Of a DNA stretch of 64,000 nucleotides, positions 36,451 to 46,736 are shown in pieces. A program made the translations under genes and the position numbers. How positions within the stretch are numbered: position 1 is the stretch's first letter; each line of letters begins with the position of its first letter. Below the pieces are notes generated by a model that saw only the letters and a program-made list of their open reading frames with translations, had not been told where the DNA came from and made no database searches. Origin of the DNA: Oscillospiraceae bacterium (GTDB lineage: Bacteria; Bacillota; Clostridia; Oscillospirales; Ruminococcaceae); contig JAIHAL010000002.1 in assembly GCA_020054675.1 (NCBI GenBank), positions 144,042 to 208,041 on the forward strand, given 5' to 3'.

Positions 36451-37049
36451 TTTACAGCGTAAAAGGCGAAATTGTGCATATTGAGCCATCGCTTGCGGTT
36501 ATTGAATGCGGCGGCGTGGGGTATGCCTGCAAAACCACATCCTCCACTTTGTCGCAGATAGGCGGAATAGGCTCTTTGGCAATGCTTTATACATATCTTT
36601 ATGTTAGGGAGGATTGCGTGGAGCTTTTTGGCTTTGCAACGCTGCAAGAGCTTAACTGCTTTAAGATGCTTATTTCGGTGTCTGGGGTGGGGCCAAAGGC
36701 GGCGCTTTCGATTCTTTCCGATACTTCTCCGGAAAGATTTGCTCTTGCGGTGGCATCGGGTGACAGCAAGGCTTTTACAAAGACAAAAGGAATAGGCTCA
36801 AAGCTTGCGCAGAGAATAGTGCTTGAGCTTAAGGATAAGATTGCAAAAGAACAGCTTTCGGATGGGCTTTCGGATTTGCCGGGAGATTTTTCGACAGTTT
36901 CGGGAAATGCCTCCGAAGCGGTTTCGGCATTGGTTGTTTTGGGATATTCCCAGTCTGAGGCGGCATCGGTTGTTTCAAGGCTTGACCCAAGCCTTCCTGT
37001 GCCGGAACTTATAAAGCTTGCGCTTAAAGCGATAGGCAAAAAATTATGA
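36447..37049 (+). CDS. ruvA: Holliday junction DNA-binding protein RuvA
   Basis: Tetrameric junction-binding part of the RuvAB branch-migration machine. It has 200 residues: an N-terminal OB domain (MIYSVKGEIVHIEPSLAVIECGGVGY), two helix-hairpin-helix motifs (LISVSGVGPKAALSIL and TKGIGSKLAQRIVLELKDK) and the C-terminal RuvB-contacting domain. Starts inside the ruvC stop codon. Confidence 0.96.
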   Translation: MIYSVKGEIVHIEPSLAVIECGGVGYACKTTSSTLSQIGGIGSLAMLYTYLYVREDCVELFGFATLQELNCFKMLISVSGVGPKAALSILSDTSPERFALAVASGDSKAFTKTKGIGSKLAQRIVLELKDKIAKEQLSDGLSDLPGDFSTVSGNASEAVSALVVLGYSQSEAASVVSRLDPSLPVPELIKLALKAIGKKL

Positions 37050-37065
37050 TAAAGAGGAATTGTTT

Positions 37066-37812
37066 ATGAAATTGGAAGAATTATTGGAACAGGCTTATTC
37101 AAATCCGGACAAGCGCATGGAATTTATAAATACTCTTATAAATTCCGAGGTAATTTTGATAGGAAGCAAGGCAACACAAAAAAACGAAAACGGTGAGGAT
37201 TTTGAAGGCCTTAATATGTTTTCGGTTAAAAACAGCGAGGATAAGAATATAGTGCCGTTTTTCAGCGATGTTGAGCCTTTAAAGCTTTTTGCATCAAAGG
37301 TTGCCCCCGGCAATCCTCCTGCGGTAAAGCTTTCGTGCATAAATTTCTTTAAGATGGTTGCCGCAAATAATGCGGGAGCGGTTTTAAATCCAAATTCAAA
37401 GTACAGCAAGGAATTTTCGGCTGAGGAAATAAAAGCAATTTTAGGCAGCATAAAACAGGCTGTTTCGGTTTCGGATGCTTCTTCGGGAGAAAATGTGCTT
37501 ATAACCCAGCCTAAAAATCCGCCGGAGGAATTGATAAAGGAAATTAAAAAATTCTGCGGTACAAGGCTTGATATTTTGAATGCCTATGCCTTTGATATAG
37601 TTTATCCGGGCAAAAAGCCGCATTTTTTGCTTGTTTTGGATTGCGAATTTGAGCGCGGCGAGCTTTATGAAAAAATTAAAGAATTGCTTGAAAAGCATTT
37701 TTCAAACGAAGACGATGAATATGAAGTCATGTCTGCAAAACAGGAGCTTATAAGGAGCTTTATAAGGAGCCAGGTTCCGTTTTATTCAAAATTCGGTGAA
37801 GTCAAGCATTGA
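37066..37812 (+). CDS. SseB-family protein
   Basis: A 248-residue protein of the SseB family (named for enhanced serine sensitivity in E. coli). The N-terminal SseB domain covers about 1-120 (with KNIVPFFSDVEPLKLFA) and an SseB C-terminal domain follows (about 125-245). The biochemical role is unknown. ATG at 37066 follows GAGGAA by 6 bases. Its place between ruvA and ruvB is an insertion into the usual ruvCAB order, perhaps just a passenger gene of the same transcript. Confidence 0.75.
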   Translation: MKLEELLEQAYSNPDKRMEFINTLINSEVILIGSKATQKNENGEDFEGLNMFSVKNSEDKNIVPFFSDVEPLKLFASKVAPGNPPAVKLSCINFFKMVAANNAGAVLNPNSKYSKEFSAEEIKAILGSIKQAVSVSDASSGENVLITQPKNPPEELIKEIKKFCGTRLDILNAYAFDIVYPGKKPHFLLVLDCEFERGELYEKIKELLEKHFSNEDDEYEVMSAKQELIRSFIRSQVPFYSKFGEVKH

Positions 37813-37841
37813 TTTTGCTGTTTTAAAAAATCCGGAAAGGA

Positions 37842-38903
37842 ATGGTTTTTGTCGTGCTTGAAACAAGCGAGCTTGATTTTGAAAACAGAATAGTGTCGCC
37901 GGATGCGGACAAGTCCGACAATGAGATTGATTATTCCTTGCGCCCGAAAACACTTGGGGAATATATAGGGCAGGATAAAGTAAAAGAAAATCTCCGGATT
38001 TTTATTGAGGCTGCAAAGGGCAGGGATGAGCCTTTGGACCATGTCTTGCTTTATGGCCCTCCGGGGCTTGGAAAAACCACCCTTTCGGCGATTATTGCCC
38101 ATGAAATGGGAGTTAATATCCGCATCACATCCGGGCCTGCCATAGAAAAACCGGGGGATTTGGCGGCTTTGCTTACAAATTTGTCCGAAAACGATGTGCT
38201 TTTTATTGACGAAATACACAGGCTTTCACGCTCGATAGAAGAAATACTCTATCCGGCTTTGGAAGATTTTGCCTTGGATATAATTATAGGAAAAGGCCCA
38301 TCCGCGCGCTCAATCAGGATAGATTTGCCTAAATTTACGCTTATCGGAGCAACAACAAGGGCAGGACAGCTTACTTCGCCTTTGCGTGACAGGTTTGGAG
38401 TGGTTTTCAGACTTGAATTGTATACCAATGAACAGCTTTGCGACATAATTATGCGCAGCAGCGTCATTCTTGCAATAGCTTGCGACAGGGATGGAGCAAT
38501 GGAAATTGCAAGACGTTCAAGGGGAACGCCGAGAATTGCAAACAGACTTTTGAAAAGAGTGCGTGATTTTGCTGAAGTTATGGGAAACGGCAAGATAACT
38601 GAAGATATTGCCAAAATTGCCCTTGACAGATTGGAAATAGATTCGCTTGGGCTTGACAGCCTTGACAAACGCGTGCTTAATATGATAATAAAAGGCTATG
38701 GCGGCGGGCCTGTTGGATTGGAAACCCTTGCTTCCGCAATAGGCGAGGAGTCTGTGACAATTGAGGATGTTTGCGAACCATACCTTATGCAGCTCGGATT
38801 TCTTTCAAGGACTCCGAGGGGCAGATGCGCGACAAATCTGGCATACAGGCATTTGGGATATGCCTTGAAAAATGAGGATTGTGAACAGCAAAGCCTCATA
38901 TGA
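37842..38903 (+). CDS. ruvB: Holliday junction branch-migration ATPase RuvB
   Basis: AAA+ motor that drives branch migration with RuvA. The 353 residues carry the RuvB start [19 protein letters not shown], Walker [10 protein letters not shown], Walker B LFIDEIHR, sensor GATTRAGQL and the winged-helix C-terminus with the family motif [10 protein letters not shown]. The start is uncertain: GGAAAGG is nearly adjacent to the ATG at 37842 and 13 bases from a GTG at 37854. Confidence 0.95.
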   Translation: MVFVVLETSELDFENRIVSPDADKSDNEIDYSLRPKTLGEYIGQDKVKENLRIFIEAAKGRDEPLDHVLLYGPPGLGKTTLSAIIAHEMGVNIRITSGPAIEKPGDLAALLTNLSENDVLFIDEIHRLSRSIEEILYPALEDFALDIIIGKGPSARSIRIDLPKFTLIGATTRAGQLTSPLRDRFGVVFRLELYTNEQLCDIIMRSSVILAIACDRDGAMEIARRSRGTPRIANRLLKRVRDFAEVMGNGKITEDIAKIALDRLEIDSLGLDSLDKRVLNMIIKGYGGGPVGLETLASAIGEESVTIEDVCEPYLMQLGFLSRTPRGRCATNLAYRHLGYALKNEDCEQQSLI

Positions 38904-38954
38904 GCATAATATATAGAGAGTTTTAATAAAAAAGATTTAACGGGAGATAATTAT

Positions 38955-40313
38955 ATGGCAAGATTATTTGGCACTGATGGTGCAAGAGGGATTGCCGTAA
39001 CCGAATTGACATGTGAATTGGCAATGCAGATAGGCAGGGCGGCGGCTTTGGTGCTTACTAAGAAAATGTCGCATAAGCCTACGATTTTAGTTGGAAAAGA
39101 CACAAGAATATCTTCTGATGTTCTTGAAGCGGCGCTTGTGTCGGGAATCTGTTCGGTAGGGGCCGATGCCTGCATACTTGGAGTAGTTCCGACGCCTGCG
39201 GTGGCAATGCTTGTAAGAAAACGCGGAGCGGATGTCGGAGTTATGATTTCCGCATCGCATAACAGCGTTGAATTCAATGGAATAAAACTGTTTTCAAATA
39301 CGGGATATAAGCTTTCCGATGAGATTGAGGAGGAAATAGAAAGGCTTATCCTTGATGACCCGGAGGAAATAACGCTTAAAAGCGGAACAGAAATAGGAAG
39401 GATTACATACGACAAAAATGCCCAATGGGATTATGTGAGGTATGTCATGAAAACCCTTGACGGGGATTTGTCCGGCATCAGGGTGGCAATCGACTGCGCA
39501 AACGGCAGCGCTTGCGCTACGGCGGAAAATCTCTTCGCGGGACTTGGGGCAACGTGCTACCTGATAAACTGCAATCCCGACGGAACAAACATAAATGAAA
39601 AATGCGGCTCAACCCATATGGATGGGCTTATGAAGTTTGTCCGCGAAAACAAATGCCATGTCGGCGTTGCTTTTGACGGCGATGCGGACAGATGCCTTGC
39701 TGTTGACGAAAACGGGATGCTTGTTGACGGGGATAAGATGATAGCCATATTTGCAAAGGATTTAAGTGAGCAGGGTAAACTTAAGAACCAAACTGCGGTC
39801 GTAACGGTGATGACAAACCTTGGTTTTTCGATTTTTGCCGAAAAGAACGGGATAAATGTCGTTACTTCCAAAGTCGGCGACAGGTATGTGCTTGAAAAAA
39901 TGCTTGAAGGCGGATATAATCTTGGGGGAGAGCAGTCAGGGCATATCATTTTCCTTGATGATGCAACTACTGGGGATGGCCAGCTTTCGGCGGTAAAACT
40001 GCTTGGAATACTTGCAAAGTCAGGCAAGAAAATGTCCGAGCTTGCGGGAGTGATGGAACGCTTCCCGCAGGTCATGATGAATGTGAAATTGCCTTTAAAG
40101 TGGAAAAACGAATGGAAAAATGATTCCGAAATACAAAATGTAATTGAGGAGAACCAAAAAAAGCTTGGCTCTGACGGGAGGATTCTTGTAAGGGAAAGCG
40201 GAACGGAGCCTCTTGTAAGAGTTATGGCCGAGGGAAGACAATTTGACCTGATAAATCAAATCGTGCTTGAAATAGCCGAAAAAATAAGCCAGAGATGCGG
40301 CGCAAATCAGTGA
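38955..40313 (+). CDS. glmM: phosphoglucosamine mutase
   Basis: Converts glucosamine-6-phosphate to glucosamine-1-phosphate for peptidoglycan precursors. It has 452 residues, with RLFGTDGARG at the N-terminus, the phosphorylated Ser in ISASHNSVEFNG, the metal loop DGDADRCL and the sugar-binding GGEQSGH. GGGAGA precedes the ATG by 8 bases. Confidence 0.96.
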   Translation: MARLFGTDGARGIAVTELTCELAMQIGRAAALVLTKKMSHKPTILVGKDTRISSDVLEAALVSGICSVGADACILGVVPTPAVAMLVRKRGADVGVMISASHNSVEFNGIKLFSNTGYKLSDEIEEEIERLILDDPEEITLKSGTEIGRITYDKNAQWDYVRYVMKTLDGDLSGIRVAIDCANGSACATAENLFAGLGATCYLINCNPDGTNINEKCGSTHMDGLMKFVRENKCHVGVAFDGDADRCLAVDENGMLVDGDKMIAIFAKDLSEQGKLKNQTAVVTVMTNLGFSIFAEKNGINVVTSKVGDRYVLEKMLEGGYNLGGEQSGHIIFLDDATTGDGQLSAVKLLGILAKSGKKMSELAGVMERFPQVMMNVKLPLKWKNEWKNDSEIQNVIEENQKKLGSDGRILVRESGTEPLVRVMAEGRQFDLINQIVLEIAEKISQRCGANQ

Positions 40314-40326
40314 AAAGGAAAATTGA

Positions 40327-41193
40327 ATGAGAACAGCAGATAAATGGAAAGATTACCGCTTGATAGATACTACTTGCGGAGAAAAGCTTGAAAGCTGGAA
40401 AGATATAATTTTAGTCCGCCCAGACCCGCAGATAATATGGAAAACGCCTAAAAAATCAAAACTGTGGGAAAAGCCTCACGGAAGGTATATCCGTTCGAGC
40501 AGCGGCGGCGGAAGCTGGGATTTTTATAAAAAATTTCCCGAGAGCTGGAAGATTTCTTATGATAATTTGACCTTTAATATAAAGCCGACAGGATTTAAGC
40601 ATACCGGACTTTTTCCGGAGCAGGCCGTAAACTGGGATTACATGAGGGAAAAGATAAAATCCGCCGGACGGCCGATAAGCGTGCTTAACCTTTTTGCCTA
40701 TACGGGCGGTGCGACTCTTGCCTGCGCTGAAGCGGGGGCAAGCGTTTGCCATGTTGACGCTTCAAAGGGAATGGTTTCTTGGGCAAGGGAAAATGCCGAG
40801 GCATCGGGGCTTTCCGAAAGGCCGATAAGATGGATAGTTGACGATTGCGAAAAATTTGTCGGCAGGGAAATAAAAAGAGGACGGCAATATGATGCTGTGA
40901 TTATGGATCCTCCGTCATACGGCAGAGGCCCCGGAGGAGAGGTTTGGAAGCTTGAGGACAGCATATATGAGCTTGTGGAGCTTTGTTCAAAGGTTCTTTC
41001 TGAAAAGCCGCTGTTTTTTCTGCTAAACAGCTATACAACAGGACTTTCGCCATCTGTAATGGCATATATTTTGGGCGAAATTTTAAAGAAAAAGTTTGGC
41101 GGAAAAGTTTGGGCGGACGAGATAGGACTGCCTTGCGAGGAGAGCGGATTTGTTCTGCCTTGCGGTTCCACGGCAGTTTGGGAAAACGAATAA
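40327..41193 (+). CDS. class I SAM-dependent methyltransferase (RlmI/COG1092-like)
   Basis: A 288-residue methyltransferase. The SAM-binding stretch [19 protein letters not shown], the acidic [17 protein letters not shown] and the [14 protein letters not shown] catalytic segment match the COG1092 group that includes rRNA m5C methyltransferase RlmI. The N-terminal PUA domain of RlmI is missing, so the target cannot be assumed; rRNA is the most likely. It lies 13 bases after glmM and 19 before ecfA1. Confidence 0.85.
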   Translation: MRTADKWKDYRLIDTTCGEKLESWKDIILVRPDPQIIWKTPKKSKLWEKPHGRYIRSSSGGGSWDFYKKFPESWKISYDNLTFNIKPTGFKHTGLFPEQAVNWDYMREKIKSAGRPISVLNLFAYTGGATLACAEAGASVCHVDASKGMVSWARENAEASGLSERPIRWIVDDCEKFVGREIKRGRQYDAVIMDPPSYGRGPGGEVWKLEDSIYELVELCSKVLSEKPLFFLLNSYTTGLSPSVMAYILGEILKKKFGGKVWADEIGLPCEESGFVLPCGSTAVWENE

Positions 41194-41212
41194 TCCAAAA
41201 AAGGGAATGGGC

Positions 41213-42076
41213 ATGGAAAATATAATTGAGGCACGCGAAGTGCGGTTTCATTACAGGAATGAATTTGAAGAAAATGCAGTTCAAAAGCCTGTGAAGGAAA
41301 TATTGAAAGGCATAAACTTGGATATAAAAAAAGGCGAATTTGTTGCAATCCTTGGCCATAACGGTTCCGGGAAATCCACGATTGCAAAGCATTTTAACGC
41401 TGTGCTCCTGCCATGCGGAGGAACGGTTTACGTCGAGGGCATTGATACAAAGGACGAGGCAAGGCTTTTTGATATAAGACAGCGCGTGGGGATGGTATTT
41501 CAAAATCCCGATAACCAGATTGTTGCCACAATAGTTGAGGAGGATGTTGCCTTTGCCCTTGAAAATCTTGGCGTTGAACCGGATGAAATGAGGCAAAGGG
41601 TTGACGATGCTTTAAAAGCGGTTGGAATGTACGAATATAGGGAGCATGCTCCGCACCAGCTTTCCGGAGGGCAAAAGCAAAGGGTTGCAATAGCCGGAAT
41701 TATTGCAATGCGCCCGAATTGCATTGTCCTTGACGAGCCGACTGCAATGCTTGACCCAAAGGGAAGAAGGGAAGTCCTTAAAACCATAAGGGAGCTTAAC
41801 AGAAATTATGGCATTACAATAATACTTATTACCCATTATATGGATGAAGCTGCAAAGGCAGACAGAGTCGTTGTAATGGATGACGGAAGAATTATTTTTG
41901 ACGATGTTCCGAGGGAGGTCTTTTCCCATGTTGAGGAACTTAAAGCCGTCGGGCTTGACGTTCCGCAGGTTACGGAACTTGCTTATGAGCTTAAAAAGAA
42001 CGGTTTGGAAATAGACGGGCATATAATAACTGAAGAAGAGTGCATAGAGGCTTTGATTAGGATACTTCAAAATTAA
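41213..42076 (+). CDS. ecfA1: ECF transporter ATPase EcfA1
   Basis: ATP-binding subunit of an energy-coupling factor transporter, which imports vitamins and metals with exchangeable S components. In 287 residues it has Walker [10 protein letters not shown], signature LSGGQKQR, Walker B IVLDEP and the H-loop [11 protein letters not shown] at 41213 follows AAGGGA by 6 bases; two upstream in-frame starts give a chain with no family resemblance. Next gene ecfA2 starts 19 bases on. Confidence 0.93.
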   Translation: MENIIEAREVRFHYRNEFEENAVQKPVKEILKGINLDIKKGEFVAILGHNGSGKSTIAKHFNAVLLPCGGTVYVEGIDTKDEARLFDIRQRVGMVFQNPDNQIVATIVEEDVAFALENLGVEPDEMRQRVDDALKAVGMYEYREHAPHQLSGGQKQRVAIAGIIAMRPNCIVLDEPTAMLDPKGRREVLKTIRELNRNYGITIILITHYMDEAAKADRVVVMDDGRIIFDDVPREVFSHVEELKAVGLDVPQVTELAYELKKNGLEIDGHIITEEECIEALIRILQN

Positions 42077-42095
42077 ATTTATGGAGGACAAAAAA

Positions 42096-42962
42096 TTGCC
42101 TATCATAAAAACCGAAAATCTGACTTATACATACAGTCAGGGCACGCCTTTTGAAAAAACGGCAGTCGATAATATAAATATAGAGATAGAGTCCGGCGAA
42201 TTTGTCGGGATAATAGGGCATACCGGTTCAGGAAAATCAACTTTGATACAGCACCTTAACGGACTTTTAAAGCCTACTTCCGGAAAGGTTTATATAGACG
42301 GGCAGGATATTTGGGAAAGCAAGGAAATAACCAAAGCCGCAAGATTTAAGGTGGGACTTGTTTTCCAGTATCCGGAATATCAGATTTTTGAGGAGACCGT
42401 TTATAAGGATATTGCTTTCGGGCCCAAGAATATGGGGCTTTCCGATGATGAAATAGATAAGAGGATAAAGGAAACTGCGCGTATAGTCGGCCTTGGCGAG
42501 GATTTGCTCAATAAATCTCCGTTTGAGCTTTCGGGAGGGCAAAAAAGAAGGGTTGCCATTGCGGGAGTTATGGCGATGGAGCCTCAGGTGCTTATACTTG
42601 ATGAGCCAACCGCCGGACTTGACCCCAAAGGCCGCGACAGGATTTTGGACCAGATAAAGCTTTACCATGAGGAAAAGAAAAGGACGGTGCTTTTGGTTTC
42701 GCATAGTATGGAGGATGTTGCAAAATATTCCACCAAAATACTTGTTATGAATAAGGCAAAGGTATTTTGTTATGACGAACCGCCCATGGTATTCAGACGC
42801 GCTGAGGAAATTTCTCAAATGGGCCTTGCCGTGCCGCAGATAACAAAAGTTTTCAATGCGCTTAAAGAAAAAGGTTTTAATATAGCTGAGGATGTTTATA
42901 CGGTGGATTATGCAAAGAGGAAATTTTTGCAGTATATTTCCGCAAGGAAAGAAAAATCGTAA
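42096..42962 (+). CDS. ecfA2: ECF transporter ATPase EcfA2
   Basis: Second ATPase of the ECF module: Walker A GHTGSGKST, signature LSGGQKRR, Walker B LILDEP, H-loop VSHSMEDVA; 288 residues. TTG at 42096 is preferred because a perfect GGAGG lies 8 bases before it. The ATG at 42081 overlaps that very GGAGG and would have no ribosome binding site. Together with EcfA1 and EcfT it forms the shared energizing module. Confidence 0.93.
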   Translation: MPIIKTENLTYTYSQGTPFEKTAVDNINIEIESGEFVGIIGHTGSGKSTLIQHLNGLLKPTSGKVYIDGQDIWESKEITKAARFKVGLVFQYPEYQIFEETVYKDIAFGPKNMGLSDDEIDKRIKETARIVGLGEDLLNKSPFELSGGQKRRVAIAGVMAMEPQVLILDEPTAGLDPKGRDRILDQIKLYHEEKKRTVLLVSHSMEDVAKYSTKILVMNKAKVFCYDEPPMVFRRAEEISQMGLAVPQITKVFNALKEKGFNIAEDVYTVDYAKRKFLQYISARKEKS

Positions 42963-42992
42963 AACGTTGGCGGAAAGGCAGATTTAAACAGG

Positions 42993-43793
42993 ATGCTCAA
43001 AGATATAACGATAGGCCAGTACTTTCCGGGAAAGTCTTTTGTCCACAGGCTTGACCCGAGGTTTAAGATAATAATTACCGCTTTTTATATAACGCTTCTT
43101 TTTTCGGCAAAGGAAATGATAGGTCTTTTTGCAGGGATTGTTTACCTTGTTGCCGCGTTTTTGGTATCCGGGATACCTTTTAAGATGATGCTGAAAGGCT
43201 TAAAGCCGATTGTTCCGATAATTATTTTCACTTCGATTTTAAATTTGTTTTTTATTGACGGAATAGTGGTATTCAGGCTTTGGATACTTAAAATAACCGA
43301 TGAAGGAATAAAGATGAGCGTGTTTATGGTGATAAGGATTATATGCCTTATTGCGGGAACATCGCTGCTTACTTATACTACCTCTCCGATAGCGCTTACG
43401 GATGCTATTGAAAGGCTTTTTTCACCGCTTAAAAAGCTTAAGGTTCCGGTTCATGAGCTTGCAATGATGATGACGATAGCATTGAGGTTTATCCCTACGC
43501 TTATTGAGGAAACCGATAAAATCATGTCTGCGCAAAAGGCAAGGGGGGCCGACCTTGAAACTGGGGGGCTGATGCAGAGGGCAAAGGCGCTTGTGCCGAT
43601 ATTGATTCCGCTTTTTGTTTCGGCTTTCAGACGCGCGGAGGAGCTTGCGCTTGCAATGGAATGCCGCTGCTACCATGGCGGTGAGGGCAGGACAAGGTTA
43701 AGACAGCTTAAATCCGGTTGGGCGGATTATGTTTCGCTTGGGATAACGTTGTTTTTCCTTGATGCGGTTGTGGCAATAAATTGCTTTTTTTAA
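42993..43793 (+). CDS. ecfT: ECF transporter transmembrane protein EcfT
   Basis: Membrane subunit linking the EcfA ATPases to S components. It has 266 residues with several hydrophobic helices and the coupling helices bearing QKARGAD and AMECRCYHGG, the two Ala-Arg-type motifs of the family. No S-component gene is adjacent, which is normal for the group II (shared) systems of Bacillota. Followed by truA, a very common order. Confidence 0.93.
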   Translation: MLKDITIGQYFPGKSFVHRLDPRFKIIITAFYITLLFSAKEMIGLFAGIVYLVAAFLVSGIPFKMMLKGLKPIVPIIIFTSILNLFFIDGIVVFRLWILKITDEGIKMSVFMVIRIICLIAGTSLLTYTTSPIALTDAIERLFSPLKKLKVPVHELAMMMTIALRFIPTLIEETDKIMSAQKARGADLETGGLMQRAKALVPILIPLFVSAFRRAEELALAMECRCYHGGEGRTRLRQLKSGWADYVSLGITLFFLDAVVAINCFF

Positions 43794-43802
43794 GGGAGAT
43801 TT

Positions 43803-44537
43803 ATGAGGAATATTAAAGTCTTCATGGCATATAGAGGGACAAATTATCATGGATTTCAAAGGCAGGAAAACGCACTTACCGTACAGGAGGTTGTGGAGGA
43901 CTGCCTTGAAAAAATTTTAGGGGAAAAAACCCAAATTTGTGGTTGTTCAAGAACCGATACAGGAGTTCATGCCCTTGAATTCTGCTTTAATTTTTTTACT
44001 GATAAAAATATTCCAGAAACCGGCCTTGTCAGAGGCATGAATACAATCCTGCCGGATGATATTTCAATACTTTCCTGTGAGCAGGCGCCTGATGATTTTC
44101 ATGCAAGATATTCATGCAAAGCTAAGGAATATATTTATAAAATATATAATGCTGAAAGCAAAAATCCATTTTCTTCCGATCTTGCCCTGCACTATAAAAA
44201 GCCTTTTGATGTGGAGCTTGTTTCAATGGCAAGCAAAGCCTTTATAGGCACTCATGATTTTAAGGCATTTTGCGCATCCGGTTCAAATAAGGAATCAACG
44301 GTAAGGACGGTATATGATTTTTCTGTGTCAAAAAACGGAAATGAAATCATTATGCTTGTAAAAGGCGATGGTTTTTTGTATAATATGGTTAGGATTATGG
44401 TGGGGACATTGCTTTGCGTAAACGAGGGGAAAATTGATGCCGGCGGGATAGAAGAAATAATTCTTTCCAAAAACAGAGTTTTAGCAGGCCGTACGGCAAA
44501 ACCTCATGGGCTTTATTTAAGCCGGGTATATTATTGA
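43803..44537 (+). CDS. truA: tRNA pseudouridine(38-40) synthase
   Basis: Makes pseudouridine at positions 38-40 of the tRNA anticodon arm. In 244 residues, the catalytic Asp52 lies in CSRTDTGVHAL and the GFLYNMVRIMVGTLL motif closes the active site. GGGAGA precedes the ATG. Last gene of the ecfA1-ecfA2-ecfT-truA block. Confidence 0.95.
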   Translation: MRNIKVFMAYRGTNYHGFQRQENALTVQEVVEDCLEKILGEKTQICGCSRTDTGVHALEFCFNFFTDKNIPETGLVRGMNTILPDDISILSCEQAPDDFHARYSCKAKEYIYKIYNAESKNPFSSDLALHYKKPFDVELVSMASKAFIGTHDFKAFCASGSNKESTVRTVYDFSVSKNGNEIIMLVKGDGFLYNMVRIMVGTLLCVNEGKIDAGGIEEIILSKNRVLAGRTAKPHGLYLSRVYY

Positions 44538-44579
44538 TTGCTTTGATGCGGTATGGTGCAAAGGCTTGGAGGTGTTTTG

Positions 44580-45758
44580 TTGGCACAGGAAATAGACGTA
44601 AAGGATTTAAAACGCCGCCGCAGGGCGAAAAAGGCAAAAAGATTTTTTAAGAAATTGATAGGGGTTTTGCTGATTGCCGTTTTTGCTGTGCTGGTTTATT
44701 ATACAAAGGACAGATGGATTCCGTTTTTTGACGGCATAGCCACAAGATATTTGCCCGCGTCTCAAAATACAGGAGAACTTGCAGCCGGAAATTTTCCGAT
44801 TAAAATTACCGGCAGCTCAAATTATAAAGTTGAAACAATGGAAAATGCCTTTGCATTGCTTGACGATGCAAATTTTTGCGTTTATTCGGTCAGCGGTGAA
44901 AAAATGATTTACAAACAAAATCATTATGCAAATCCATTCTTTTGCACGAACAGCAAAAAAGCATTGGTTTATGATATGGGCGGAAAGAGTTTCAGCCTTG
45001 AAAGCAAGTATAAGACAATATATGAAAAGAAAATTGAAGATGCAATAATTTTTGCAAGACTTGGCGGCAATGATTATGCCGCAGTGGTTACAAAATCTGA
45101 TAGCTTTGTTTCAGTAATGACTGTTTACAATGGATATGGGGAAGAAATTTTCAAATGGAAAAGCGTTGACAGCAGGATTGCGGACGTAGCCTTTTTGCCG
45201 TCAGGGACGGGATGCGTGGTGGCGACCATTGATGCTTCAAATGGACAGCTCGTTTCTGAACTGCATAGGTTTAATTTTGACCAAAAGGATGAAATTTGGA
45301 ATTCAAGCGATATTGATACCATGGTTTTAGCTTTAAAAATTATGGACGATGGCACAATAGTTGAAGTAGGGGATACAAAATGCGCTTATTACAGCAGCGC
45401 AGGGGAATATATAGGAAGCTATGCTTATAAAACAAGCCTTGTGGATTATTCCGTTTCGGGGCAAAAAGCAGCGCTTTTGCTTGAAAACGAGGAGAGAAGG
45501 AAATCTTCGCTTGTGATAATTGGGGATATTAAAGAAGATATAAAAGAAATAAATGTGTCAGATTCATCAAAGCAGGTTTTGGCGGAGGGAGAAAAGGTTT
45601 TGCTAATGACTGAAAATAGCATTGATGAATATGCATCGGATGGAAGCATTAGGACAAGTGTAAAAATAAGCGACGATTACATGGATTTTCATAAGATAGG
45701 AAATTATATTTTCCTTTTGGGATATTCCGATATAAACCGTATTGATTTTAATGGGTAA
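44580..45758 (+). CDS. DUF5711-like membrane-anchored protein
   Basis: A 392-residue protein with a highly basic N-terminus (KRRRRAKKAKRFFKK), one transmembrane helix (about 25-43) and an outer domain of repeated beta strands that looks like a propeller. It resembles the DUF5711 family of Clostridia; the role is unknown. The start is TTG at 44580 (5 bases after GGAGGTG); the upstream ATG at 44553 lies before that ribosome binding site. The next gene codes for a CvpA-like membrane protein and may be functionally linked. Confidence 0.7.
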   Translation: MAQEIDVKDLKRRRRAKKAKRFFKKLIGVLLIAVFAVLVYYTKDRWIPFFDGIATRYLPASQNTGELAAGNFPIKITGSSNYKVETMENAFALLDDANFCVYSVSGEKMIYKQNHYANPFFCTNSKKALVYDMGGKSFSLESKYKTIYEKKIEDAIIFARLGGNDYAAVVTKSDSFVSVMTVYNGYGEEIFKWKSVDSRIADVAFLPSGTGCVVATIDASNGQLVSELHRFNFDQKDEIWNSSDIDTMVLALKIMDDGTIVEVGDTKCAYYSSAGEYIGSYAYKTSLVDYSVSGQKAALLLENEERRKSSLVIIGDIKEDIKEINVSDSSKQVLAEGEKVLLMTENSIDEYASDGSIRTSVKISDDYMDFHKIGNYIFLLGYSDINRIDFNG

Positions 45759-45781
45759 TTTTTAAGAAAAGAGGTAATATT

Positions 45782-46672
45782 TTGGGAAGTCAGTTTGCTT
45801 GGTTTTTTGATGCCGTTACAGGGGCCCTGATTTTAATATTTATATATGTCGGCGGGAAAAGGGGATTTGTCCGTTCATTTTTGATGATAGCGGGTTATTT
45901 TCTTTCGCTTGTTGCGGCATACTATGTCAGCAGAGCGGCGGCTCCGGTTATATATGACAAATTGCTCAGTGAGAGAATCGTTTCAGCAATAGAGGAGAAG
46001 ATTGAAAACATAAATGTTGCCGATGAGGTAAAAAAAGCGCTTAACCTTGAAAGCATGGGAGTGACTTTGGAGGACGAAGAGGTAAAAAGCGTGGTTGAAA
46101 ACAGCTCCGGCAATTTGGGTGAGGAAATAAGACAGTATATACTTCAAAAGACAGGAGTAGATATATCGCAGAATGAGATAATGAAAAACTTGAAAAAAGT
46201 ATTCAATGAGAATATATATGGAGCTTATATAAATGCCCTGCCCGGGTATATGACAAAAACTTCTTCTGCCGAATATTCGGACAGCGGTTTGATTTCTTCA
46301 GCAATGAAGGCTTTTGCTTCGGGGAAAGCAGATGCTGCAAGATATATAGAGCAAACGGTCGTAAAAGGGAGCATTATCGCTGTTTTGGAACCTGTATTGT
46401 TTATTTTGGTATTTACAATTGCAATGATTGCTGTTAAAATAGTTACAAGACTTTTTTCGGTTGTGAACAAGGTTCCGTTTATAGGCACTGTGAACTCTAT
46501 TTTCGGGGCTTTGCTTGGAGCAGCCGAGGCCTTGCTTGTAATTTATATTATTGCGGTTATTATCAATATTGTAATTTATTTAAGCGGAAGTGAAATGATA
46601 GTCTTTAACGATGAAACAATTCAAAATACTTATCTATTTAAATACATCTATAATTTTAAATTGATAAAATAA
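45782..46672 (+). CDS. CvpA-family membrane protein
   Basis: A 296-residue protein with hydrophobic helices at about 8-28, 30-50, 195-220 and 235-265, matching the CvpA (colicin V production) family. A hydrophilic insert of about 140 residues lies between the second and third helices, making it longer than the 160-residue E. coli protein. TTG start with AGAGGT 6 bases upstream. In Bacillota such proteins are linked to cell-envelope or division functions; the exact role is unknown. Confidence 0.75.
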   Translation: MGSQFAWFFDAVTGALILIFIYVGGKRGFVRSFLMIAGYFLSLVAAYYVSRAAAPVIYDKLLSERIVSAIEEKIENINVADEVKKALNLESMGVTLEDEEVKSVVENSSGNLGEEIRQYILQKTGVDISQNEIMKNLKKVFNENIYGAYINALPGYMTKTSSAEYSDSGLISSAMKAFASGKADAARYIEQTVVKGSIIAVLEPVLFILVFTIAMIAVKIVTRLFSVVNKVPFIGTVNSIFGALLGAAEALLVIYIIAVIINIVIYLSGSEMIVFNDETIQNTYLFKYIYNFKLIK

Positions 46673-46736
46673 TTTTGTTTTGGATATATGGCAGCCATGT
46701 TGCCTGCGGCACGCCGCAATTAAGGAGGATAACAAT

